Assembly (NCBI GenBank): GCA_009780855.1
Contig: WQZG01000010.1
Coordinates: 1-64,000 of the forward strand
DNA: 64,000 nucleotides
Source of the DNA: Treponema sp.
GTDB lineage: Bacteria > Spirochaetota > Spirochaetia > Treponematales > Breznakiellaceae
Reading direction: 5' to 3'
Shown here: positions 44,189-51,987 of the stretch, piece after piece
Layout: each line of letters starts with the position of its first letter
How positions within the stretch are numbered: the stretch's first letter is position 1
The notes under the pieces: generated by a model
Databases searched by the model: none
Told to the model about the DNA's origin: nothing
The model's input: the letters and a program-made list of their open reading frames with translations, nothing else
Position numbers and translations under genes: made by a program

Positions 44189-45082
44189 ATGAAAAGAATT
44201 AAGCAGACCGGATCAGACCTGGCATTTGATATTGTAAACACATTTTTATTGATACTTGTATTAATTGTAATAATATATCCGCTGTATGTAGTATTGATTT
44301 CGTCGGTAAGCAGCGCACAGGCTGTTAACGCAGGCGAGGTCAGATTCAGACCAGTTGATTTTAGCTGGCAGGGTTATATTCTGATTCTGCAGGGCAGCGA
44401 CATCTGGATCGGTTACCGGAATACGATTCTCTATACATTCTTTGGAACACTGCTTAATCTTACTGTAACGCTTCTTGCAGGTTATTCACTTTCCAGAAAA
44501 GATTTAAAGGGCCGCGGAATTTTTATGGCCTTCTTTGTTTTTACCATGTATTTCAGCGGGGGACTAATACCGACATATATTCTTGTTAACAAAATTGGCC
44601 TGTATAATACGCCGTATGTACTGATAGTAATTGCGGCCATGAGCGTATACAACCTGATAATTGCCAGAACATTTTTCCAGATGACCATACCCCAGGAACT
44701 GTTGGAATCCGCTTTTATGGACGGATGCGGCAATTTCAAATTTTTTATAAAAATTGTTTTACCCCTATCCAGTGCTCTGGTTGCCGTACTTGCGTTATAT
44801 TACGGTCAGGCCCACTGGAACAATTTTTTTAACGCCCTGATCTACCTGTCCAAACGCACCCTGTACCCGCTGCAGTTATTTTTGCGGAATATCCTTGTAA
44901 TGAACCAGAACATTAACATGGAATCGGGCGCCAGTCCGGAAGAAGTGGAAATAAGACTGCAGTACGCGGAAACGATCAAATACGGACTGATTGTACTGGC
45001 TTCTTTCCCGGTTTTGGTCGTGTACCCGTTTTTACAGAAGTATTTTGTAAAGGGAGTCATGATTGGTTCAATCAAAGGATAA
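44189..45082 (+). CDS. ABC sugar permease, LplC type
   Basis: 297 residues with six membrane helices (FLLILVLIVIIYPLYVVLI first). The EAA-type loop is LLESAFMDGCGNFKFFIKIV. The C-terminal YPFLQKYFVKGVMIGSIKG is the hallmark of this class. GGAG lies 6 bp before ATG. It pairs with the 43177 permease as a heterodimer. Confidence 0.92.
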   Translation: MKRIKQTGSDLAFDIVNTFLLILVLIVIIYPLYVVLISSVSSAQAVNAGEVRFRPVDFSWQGYILILQGSDIWIGYRNTILYTFFGTLLNLTVTLLAGYSLSRKDLKGRGIFMAFFVFTMYFSGGLIPTYILVNKIGLYNTPYVLIVIAAMSVYNLIIARTFFQMTIPQELLESAFMDGCGNFKFFIKIVLPLSSALVAVLALYYGQAHWNNFFNALIYLSKRTLYPLQLFLRNILVMNQNINMESGASPEEVEIRLQYAETIKYGLIVLASFPVLVVYPFLQKYFVKGVMIGSIKG

Positions 45083-45085
45083 AAA

Positions 45086-45097
45086 TTTGGGTAAAGT
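45086..45097. promoter_or_regulatory. LacI operator candidate O3
   Basis: TTTGGGTAAAGT, identical over 12 bases to O1, starting 4 bp after the second permease stop and 65 bp before the -35 at 45162. Confidence 0.65.
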
Positions 45098-45161
45098 TTT
45101 CTATTTTTATAGAATATACTGATTAAATTGATTAATTTATAAAAAATTTTATAAAAAATCG

Positions 45162-45190
45162 TTGACAAATAGATAAATGGATGTTATTAT
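45162..45190 (+). promoter_or_regulatory. Promoter of the solute-binding protein operon
   Basis: TTGACA (45162-45167), 17-bp spacer, TATTAT (45185-45190); same hexamers and spacing as the permease promoter. It would drive the SBP and the downstream enzyme genes independently of the permeases. Confidence 0.8.
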
Positions 45191-45205
45191 AAAGCAATTA
45201 GAAAA

Positions 45206-45217
45206 AGTTTACCCAAA
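45206..45217. promoter_or_regulatory. LacI operator candidate O4
   Basis: AGTTTACCCAAA, inverse orientation to O3 and 120 bp from it, just downstream of the -10 at 45185. With O3 it repeats the geometry of the O1/O2 pair. Confidence 0.65.
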
Positions 45218-45254
45218 TAGTGATTTTAGTTATTTTTCTTCCAGGAGGAATAAA

Positions 45255-46898
45255 ATGAAAAAGAAAGACGTTTTTATTACCCTGACAATTTTACTAACAG
45301 TAATGCTTTTAACTCCGTGTTTCGCAGGCGGAGGCGGACAGGCCAATACGGCAGCTGCGCCTGCTAAAATAGGAGCAGATCCTCTTTTTAATCCGACAGG
45401 CGATGTTTTGGCAAAAGAAAAAGTTACTCTGAATTTTGTAGCCTGCAGGCCGGCTAATTTTAGAAATGGCTGGGCGGACATGCAGGTAATCCAGGATCTG
45501 GAGAAAATTACCAATGTCCATATGAACTGGATCGAAATTGAAGAATCTGCCTGGGCAGAAAAAACAAGACTGATGCTGGCGAGTTCCGATTTACCGGACG
45601 CATTTTACAGCTGGCCTATTGCCGACAACGTTGTCCAGGAATACGGCGAACAGGGAATTCTTGTTCCGCTGGAACCCTATATCGACGCTTATGGGTATAA
45701 TATAACAAAAGCCTTTAAAGAACTGCCGGCATTAAGACCTGCCATGACATATCCTGACGGTCATATTTATGCTTTGCCAATGGCAAACATCGGTGAAAAC
45801 GGCGGTAACTATATCTGGATAAACACTGATTGGCTAAAGCAGACAGGTCTGTCAATGCCAAAAACCACAGAAGATTTTTATAATGTACTTAAGGCTTTCA
45901 AGACCCTGCATCCGGATGTAGCGCCGTTTACTTTTACGCAATATACTCCTGCGGGATTACCGCATCTGCAGCAGGGCGCAAATAATCTATTCGGATCTTT
46001 CGGCGTTGTCTATGATGACAGATATTTAATGTGGCAGAACAATACAGTTATTTTCGCTCCGTCCCAGCCTGGCTATCTTGAAGGGCTAAGGTATTTCAAC
46101 AGGCTGTATAAAGAAGGCCTGATTGATCCGGAATCATTCTCCCAAACCATAGAACAAATGCAAGCCAAAACAAGATCTGATTTAAGCAGGGGCGCTACAG
46201 TAAGCCATATGGCGGATTTCATTGTAGATTTGGGCGGCAGAACCGATACAACAATGGAAGAATACAATGCACTAAGATTCCAGCCCATAGCCCCGCTTAT
46301 TGGGCCAAGCGGCGCAGCCCCGATATGGCGCAAGTATATTTCATTCCCGATTGAAAACACAGGACGTTTCATGATAACCAATATAAACAAGCATCCGGAG
46401 ATCTCAATGCGCTGGGTTGATTACAGCTGCGATAACGACGCGCATGCAAACAATTTAAGACTCGGTCCCCAGGGGCTGTTCTGGGATTATATGAATCCGG
46501 AAAAAACAAAGTTCGGCATGATTTATTCAGATAAAATAAATACGAATTTACAGTATAACCCTGTAAATTATTGTGTCTGGTTCTGGCTGCCAAGTTATAA
46601 CACGAAAAATGTCCGTGTTCCGCAGCAGGAAATGCAGTCAATCAATTACGAGAATCTGGTAAAACCATACGCGATAGATAATGTACCATCGGTGAAATTT
46701 ACATCGGATGAAAATAACACAATGTCAGGAATCCGGGTAGATTTATTTAAATATGTTGCAAGTTCTTTTACCAGTTTCATAATGAATGGCGTAACTGACG
46801 CGCAGTGGAACGATTATCTGGCAAAGCTTAAAACATACGGGAGCGATACCTATACACAAATTTACCAGACCGCGGTAAACAGGTCGTTTGGAAAATAA
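45255..46898 (+). CDS. Extracellular sugar-binding protein of the glycan locus
   Basis: 547 residues, LplA-like. Signal FITLTILLTVMLLTPCFAGG; a Cys at about 20 follows LTP, a poor lipobox, so lipidation is uncertain. SBP segments include LASSDLPDAFYSWPIADNVV and TYPDGHIYALPMANIGENGG. AGGAGG is 6 bp before this ATG, which is preferred to one 26 codons upstream. It captures the substrate for the two permeases. Its stop overlaps the next start by one base (TAATG). Confidence 0.92.
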   Translation: MKKKDVFITLTILLTVMLLTPCFAGGGGQANTAAAPAKIGADPLFNPTGDVLAKEKVTLNFVACRPANFRNGWADMQVIQDLEKITNVHMNWIEIEESAWAEKTRLMLASSDLPDAFYSWPIADNVVQEYGEQGILVPLEPYIDAYGYNITKAFKELPALRPAMTYPDGHIYALPMANIGENGGNYIWINTDWLKQTGLSMPKTTEDFYNVLKAFKTLHPDVAPFTFTQYTPAGLPHLQQGANNLFGSFGVVYDDRYLMWQNNTVIFAPSQPGYLEGLRYFNRLYKEGLIDPESFSQTIEQMQAKTRSDLSRGATVSHMADFIVDLGGRTDTTMEEYNALRFQPIAPLIGPSGAAPIWRKYISFPIENTGRFMITNINKHPEISMRWVDYSCDNDAHANNLRLGPQGLFWDYMNPEKTKFGMIYSDKINTNLQYNPVNYCVWFWLPSYNTKNVRVPQQEMQSINYENLVKPYAIDNVPSVKFTSDENNTMSGIRVDLFKYVASSFTSFIMNGVTDAQWNDYLAKLKTYGSDTYTQIYQTAVNRSFGK

Positions 46899-47959
46899 TG
46901 TCGTACAAAGACGGCTGGGCTGCCTTAAAGCTGGAAATGCCGAATCGCGTACCTCGTATGGAATTTTCATTGAATTATCACCATGCGTTGATAAGTGAAA
47001 TTACCGGGACACAGGTAAACGCGGACAGCCCGCCGGAACTGCTAAAAAAAGTTACATATGAGGCAATGAGAAAATGGAATTATGATCTTATCTGGAGAAC
47101 ACTGATAGGCAGGCTATACTTAAACGGTATTGGCACCAGTATGGGACACGCGACTTTTGCGAATAACGGTTCAGACTTCAGAAATGACAAACATTCCACT
47201 TTTTCCGGCGATTTGGAAGAAGTCTATAATTTCCAGCCATTGGAAAAATTAAAGAACATGAGCCATTCAGAAATGGCGGAAATGTTTTCAAAACATTATG
47301 AAGAAAGCTGCGCCGATTATCCTGACGCTGTTAACATGACAGGCACATACGGCACAATTATATCCGGATTGCTTTTCCTCTTTGGCTGGGATTTGCTGCT
47401 TGAAGCGATGGGTACAGATCCCGTACGTTTTGGTGAACTGACAAACAGGTATGCTCAATGGCTGCAGCCGTATTTTAACGCCATGGCTGATTCAACGGCT
47501 GAATGTATAATGGTTCATGATGATATAGTCTGGAGCGCCGGGCCGTTTGCAAATCCTGCCTGGTACAGGGAATATATTTTCCCGAATTACAAAAAATATA
47601 TCGCACCGCTGCTGGATGCCAAAAAAGTCGTGTTGTATACTTCTGACGGTAATTATTCGGTATTTATTGATGATATAGCGAAAACAGGGTTTATGGGTTT
47701 TGTAATGGAACCCTCAACAGATATGGCGTATATAGCGGAAAAATACGGCCGTACACATTCGTTCATCGGCAATGCCGATACGCGGGTACTTATGTTCGGT
47801 TCAAAGCAGGATATATATAATGAGGTAAAACGCTGCATGGATATAGGCAAAAAATATCCGGGCTTTTTTATGGCGGTAGGCAATCATATTTCACCCAACA
47901 CTCCGGTTGAGAATGCGTTATATTACAATGAAGTTTACGAAAAACTGGGAAAGCGATAG
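46898..47959 (+). CDS. UroD-superfamily protein without the zinc-ligand motif
   Basis: 353 residues. It opens SYKDGWAALKLEMPNRVPRM, a variant of the family start. The barrel is recognisable (ECIMVHDDIVWSAGPFANPA; PNYKKYIAPLLDAKKVVLYT), but where relatives have H-x-C-G it reads YTSDGNYSVF, and the C-terminal loop FMAVGNHISPNTPVENA has no cysteine. It is therefore not a zinc-dependent methyltransferase of MtaA type. Translationally coupled to the SBP gene. Function unknown. Confidence 0.75.
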   Translation: MSYKDGWAALKLEMPNRVPRMEFSLNYHHALISEITGTQVNADSPPELLKKVTYEAMRKWNYDLIWRTLIGRLYLNGIGTSMGHATFANNGSDFRNDKHSTFSGDLEEVYNFQPLEKLKNMSHSEMAEMFSKHYEESCADYPDAVNMTGTYGTIISGLLFLFGWDLLLEAMGTDPVRFGELTNRYAQWLQPYFNAMADSTAECIMVHDDIVWSAGPFANPAWYREYIFPNYKKYIAPLLDAKKVVLYTSDGNYSVFIDDIAKTGFMGFVMEPSTDMAYIAEKYGRTHSFIGNADTRVLMFGSKQDIYNEVKRCMDIGKKYPGFFMAVGNHISPNTPVENALYYNEVYEKLGKR

Positions 47960-47962
47960 ACA

Positions 47963-49972
47963 ATGGATGATTTAAGATACAGACAGATTCATCTGGATTT
48001 TCACACATCAGAATTAATCGAAGGGATCGGTTCAAAGTTCAGCAGGGACCAGTTCCAGGAAATGCTTAAACTCGGACATGTGGATTCAATAGTTTTATAT
48101 TCCAAGTGCCATCACGGCTGGGCCTACCATCCGTCAAAAGCAAACCAAATGCACCCGCATCTGGATTTTGATTTACTCGGCGCGCAAATTGAAGCCGCGC
48201 ATGAGATAAACGTAAAAACACCGGTTTATCTTTCTGTCGGGTTTGACGAAAAATTAACGCGAATGCATCCTGAATGGCTGCGGCGCAATAAAGATGAGAG
48301 CATCCCCCACCACCGCGGGAAAGATTTTTTTTCACCGATCTACCACGAGCTCTGCCTCAATTCACCATATTTGGAAATCATCATAGCACAGATCGAAGAA
48401 GTACTGCGTTTATATGACGCAGACGGTCTGTGGCTGGATATTGCTGGTGAAAAATTTTGTTACTGCCAAAATTGTATAAGGAGTCTCATTGCTGAAGGAA
48501 TTGATCCACGTGATGATGAAGCCGTCAGATTGTATGGCAGAAAAATATTCGCAAATTATGCTGACAAGGTAGATAAAATAATTGAAAAAATAAGGCCTGG
48601 ATTGCCTGTTTACCATAACAACGGCCATATAGCGTGCGGCAGGCGCGATGGGATCGCATCTGACACTCATCTGGACCTGGAGACAATTGCTACAGGCTAT
48701 TTTGGATATGACGGTTTTCCAATGTCCGCATCGTATGTACGTACACTGGGCAAGCAATATGCCGGAATTACCGGGAAGTTTCATTTTGTATGGGGCGATA
48801 ACGGCGGATACAAGCATCCCAACACTCTAAGGTATGAAACGGCGCGGCACCTTGTGTACGGAGCGCGCTGCAGTGTTGGTGATCAGCTTCATCCGTACGC
48901 AGATTTGGACAGGGCAACATACACCCTGATTGGCAGCGCATACGCAGAAATTGAACGCAAGGAAGCATGGTGCCGCGATGCCGTTCACCTGGCTGATGCC
49001 GCAATTCTGTCTGCGGATGCAATTTACAATTGCGGTGAACTCCCGAAAAAACTTAAGGATAAATATACTGCAAAAGCCGATATAGGCGCATTTAAAATAA
49101 TGACTGAAGGCAAATATTTATTTGACATGATCGATCAATGGGCAGATTTTTCTCCGTATAAGTTAATCGTAATGCCTGACTATGTCACAGTCAACAGTCA
49201 ACTCGAAAAAAAACTGCATGATTTTCTGGCAGGCGGCGGCAAACTGCTGGCCTCAGGCTATTCCGGACAAACTCCTGATAGCGGTTATGCGCTTGATTTC
49301 GGCGCTGAAATTCTCGGTGACAATGAATATACGCCGGATTATATACATCCGCTGTTTGAGCTGCCCTGTTTTGAAGATGCGGCTTTTGTTATGTATCTGC
49401 AGGGCCAAAAAATAAAGCTCACTGACGGTAAGGAACTTGCATACCGCGAGAATCCGTTTTTCAACCGCGATGCCTTTCATTTCAGTGCGCATTTCCACAC
49501 CGTAAGCAGCAGGCTGAAAGCCGGGCCGGGAATGGTTCAGGGCAAAGACGGAATTTACATAGCATGGAAAATATTCAGTGAATATGCAGAAAAAGGTTCG
49601 ATGATTTCCAAACTTGTTGTATTGCACGCGCTGGATCTTCTTTTGGGCGATCAAAAAACACTGCGTACATCACTGCCGGTACAAGGTACTGTCGCGCTGA
49701 CTTATCAGAAAAAAGAAAACCGTTATGTGAACCATGTACTATACGGGGCTCCGGTGAAACGCGGCGATATAGGCGTCATCGAAGACAGCTTACCAATTTA
49801 CAATATCAAAATGCGAATATTAATAGATAAACCTGCAAAGAGCGTAAAACTCGTACCGCAGAATATCCCGCTTGAATTTACATGCAATCTAAAAGATTCA
49901 AAATACGAAATTGAATATGTCATACCGGAATTCGAATGTCACCAGATGACAGAGATTACAGCAGCGGGATAG
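47963..49972 (+). CDS. GHL6/GH151-like glycosidase, possible alpha-L-fucosidase
   Basis: 669 residues. The N-terminal barrel (LGHVDSIVLYSKCHHGWAYH, LSVGFDEKLTRMHPEWL, YDADGLWLDIAGEKFCYCQN) resembles the GHL6 family, which includes the GH151 alpha-L-fucosidases. The middle third (KLIVMPDYVTVNSQLEKKL, GGGKLLASGYSG) is a beta-galactosidase-trimerisation-type domain. A C-terminal beta domain follows. A likely catalytic Asp is in GLWLDIAG. No signal peptide. The specificity is not certain. It starts 3 bp after the UroD gene. Confidence 0.7.
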   Translation: MDDLRYRQIHLDFHTSELIEGIGSKFSRDQFQEMLKLGHVDSIVLYSKCHHGWAYHPSKANQMHPHLDFDLLGAQIEAAHEINVKTPVYLSVGFDEKLTRMHPEWLRRNKDESIPHHRGKDFFSPIYHELCLNSPYLEIIIAQIEEVLRLYDADGLWLDIAGEKFCYCQNCIRSLIAEGIDPRDDEAVRLYGRKIFANYADKVDKIIEKIRPGLPVYHNNGHIACGRRDGIASDTHLDLETIATGYFGYDGFPMSASYVRTLGKQYAGITGKFHFVWGDNGGYKHPNTLRYETARHLVYGARCSVGDQLHPYADLDRATYTLIGSAYAEIERKEAWCRDAVHLADAAILSADAIYNCGELPKKLKDKYTAKADIGAFKIMTEGKYLFDMIDQWADFSPYKLIVMPDYVTVNSQLEKKLHDFLAGGGKLLASGYSGQTPDSGYALDFGAEILGDNEYTPDYIHPLFELPCFEDAAFVMYLQGQKIKLTDGKELAYRENPFFNRDAFHFSAHFHTVSSRLKAGPGMVQGKDGIYIAWKIFSEYAEKGSMISKLVVLHALDLLLGDQKTLRTSLPVQGTVALTYQKKENRYVNHVLYGAPVKRGDIGVIEDSLPIYNIKMRILIDKPAKSVKLVPQNIPLEFTCNLKDSKYEIEYVIPEFECHQMTEITAAG

Positions 49973-49980
49973 TTTTACAA

Positions 49981-50994
49981 ATGACCAAACGCGAATATGT
50001 TTTAAGCACAATAAAGCACCGCGAAGGCGACAAAGTACCGTACTGCATACAAATTTCAGAAAAGGCCATAAACCTTTACGGGAATAAATTGCTGCAAGAC
50101 TTTAATAATAAAGAAGTTCAGGACGATCTAAAACAGGGTAATATTAATTATAAAGAAGCAATCAATTTTTCAATCGGCAATTATATGACTTTAATCCCCG
50201 CGCATTGGTGGCAATGGGATTATAAAAATACAAGCCCAATATATAAAGATCCCGAAAGTACACCGGATGTAATGCCCGCAATAATACGCGAAGATACCGC
50301 AGAAAATTTCGAGGAATATAATGAACATACAAAATGGATTGCGGAAAAATATCAAACATATATTGTATCGTTAATTTACGGCAGTCATTTTGAAAAGGCC
50401 AATTTTATAAGGGGTATCGAAAATTTTTTGGCAGACATGGGGAATTCACCGGAGTTCGCAAAAAAATTTTTAACTTTCATCATTGATTTGAATATGGAAA
50501 TACTCCCCAAAATTGTTAAAAATAAATACATAGATGCTGTATTATTGGGAAGCGACTGGGGCACCCAGAATGATCTGATTATGTCGCCGCAAACCTGGAA
50601 TGAATTGATCATGCCCGGCGAAGAAAGGGAATACGCCATTATCAAAGCTGCAGGAAAACATATTATTATCCATTCATGCGGCTGCATACTGCGTATAATT
50701 CCTAATCTGATCGAAATGGGAGTTGATATTTTAAATCCTGTCCAGTCTGAATGTATGGATTTAAATTTATTAAAAGAAACTTACGGCAGTAAATTGACAT
50801 ATTGGGGAGGAATTTCTACCCAAAAGACCCTGCCCTACGGTACGCCGCATGATGTAATCAGGGAAACTGAACAGGTTATTAAATTAATGTCCAGAAACGG
50901 CGGATACATAACATGTCCTTCTCAGGTAATTCAGGAAGATGTGCCTTACGAAAATCTCAAGGCTCTGATTGAAACGGTAAGGCATTACGGTTAA
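49981..50994 (+). CDS. UroD-superfamily protein with intact zinc-site motif
   Basis: 337 residues. It opens TKREYVLSTIKHREGDKVPY. HSCGC is near residue 231 (IIIHSCGCILRIIPNLIEMG), followed by ILNPVQSECMDLN, YWGGISTQKTLPYGTPHDV, and a cysteine in GGYITCPSQVIQED near 311. This arrangement matches an H-x-C ... C zinc site. It is closest in these motifs to the 481-1737 protein. An upstream in-frame ATG at 49936 lies inside the preceding gene and is not used. No strong ribosome site. Confidence 0.8.
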   Translation: MTKREYVLSTIKHREGDKVPYCIQISEKAINLYGNKLLQDFNNKEVQDDLKQGNINYKEAINFSIGNYMTLIPAHWWQWDYKNTSPIYKDPESTPDVMPAIIREDTAENFEEYNEHTKWIAEKYQTYIVSLIYGSHFEKANFIRGIENFLADMGNSPEFAKKFLTFIIDLNMEILPKIVKNKYIDAVLLGSDWGTQNDLIMSPQTWNELIMPGEEREYAIIKAAGKHIIIHSCGCILRIIPNLIEMGVDILNPVQSECMDLNLLKETYGSKLTYWGGISTQKTLPYGTPHDVIRETEQVIKLMSRNGGYITCPSQVIQEDVPYENLKALIETVRHYG

Positions 50995-51015
50995 TTTATT
51001 TATGGAGAGGAGACA

Positions 51016-51987
51016 ATGACTGGCAAAGAAAAAATCATCAGAGCTCTCAAGCATCAGCCGATAAAAGGCCATGTGCCGCATTTTGAATTTCAGTTTTTTT
51101 TAACAATGGAAAAGTTCGGCAAAATTCATCCGCGTTATATTAATCTGCATAAATGGGGCCAGATGAGCGTAAGGGAAAAAGAGATGCAGCTTCAGTATGT
51201 GGCCGATGTTTATCTGGAGACAGCCGGAACCTACGATTATAGTGCAATTTCGGTAAATTTTGATGTTTCCGTTGAAAGCCAAAGCGATAGCAATGATGCG
51301 ATTCACAGGCTGTTTGAAATAATCCGCGAACGTTCCGGAGACCAATATTTTATTATTATCCCGGGAGATGCTACATACGGTATTCCAAACGGCAGCGATA
51401 TGACTGAATTTTCGGCGCACATGTATGATGAACCGGAAAAAATGTGCGAACAGGCGCAGCGCCAGGTTGATCAGAGGCTTGAGGATATCCGCAAATTAAG
51501 GGCAGAAGGCCTTATTGACGGCATCAATCTCAACTCAGATTACTGCTTCAACACCAATTCTTTTTTCCCGCCTGATATCTTCAGTGTTCTTGTTGCTCCG
51601 TATCTAAAGCAGCTGGTTGATGCGTATCACAGCATGGGTTTTTACACAATTAAACACACTGACGGGAACATTATGCCCATTATTGATCAGATAGCTGCCA
51701 GCGGCACTGACGGACTTCAGTCTATCGATCCGCAGGGCGGCGTTGATTTGAAAACTGTAAAAAAATTGTACGGCGATAAATTATGCCTGATGGGCAACGT
51801 TAATTGCGGCCTGCTGCAGACCGGCACCGATGAAGAAGTGCGCCAGGATGTACTGCGATCCCTGCGCGACGGTATGCCCGGTTACGGCTACATTTTCTCC
51901 ACATCGAATGTGGTATATCCGGGAATGCCGCTGCAGCGGTACGAACTGATGCACAGTATCTGGAAAGAACACGGAGTTTATAAATGA
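51016..51987 (+). CDS. UroD-superfamily protein with HTDG in place of HxCG
   Basis: 323 residues, opening TGKEKIIRALKHQPIKGHVP after AGGAG. The metal-site region reads TIKHTDGNIMPIIDQI: His kept, Cys replaced by Asp. The C-terminal loop YIFSTSNVVYPGMPLQRY lacks the cysteine. SIDPQGGVDLKTVKKLYG and KLCLMGNVNCGLLQTGT are the family segments. It may bind another metal or none. Overlaps GH38 by 4 bp. Confidence 0.78.
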   Translation: MTGKEKIIRALKHQPIKGHVPHFEFQFFLTMEKFGKIHPRYINLHKWGQMSVREKEMQLQYVADVYLETAGTYDYSAISVNFDVSVESQSDSNDAIHRLFEIIRERSGDQYFIIIPGDATYGIPNGSDMTEFSAHMYDEPEKMCEQAQRQVDQRLEDIRKLRAEGLIDGINLNSDYCFNTNSFFPPDIFSVLVAPYLKQLVDAYHSMGFYTIKHTDGNIMPIIDQIAASGTDGLQSIDPQGGVDLKTVKKLYGDKLCLMGNVNCGLLQTGTDEEVRQDVLRSLRDGMPGYGYIFSTSNVVYPGMPLQRYELMHSIWKEHGVYK

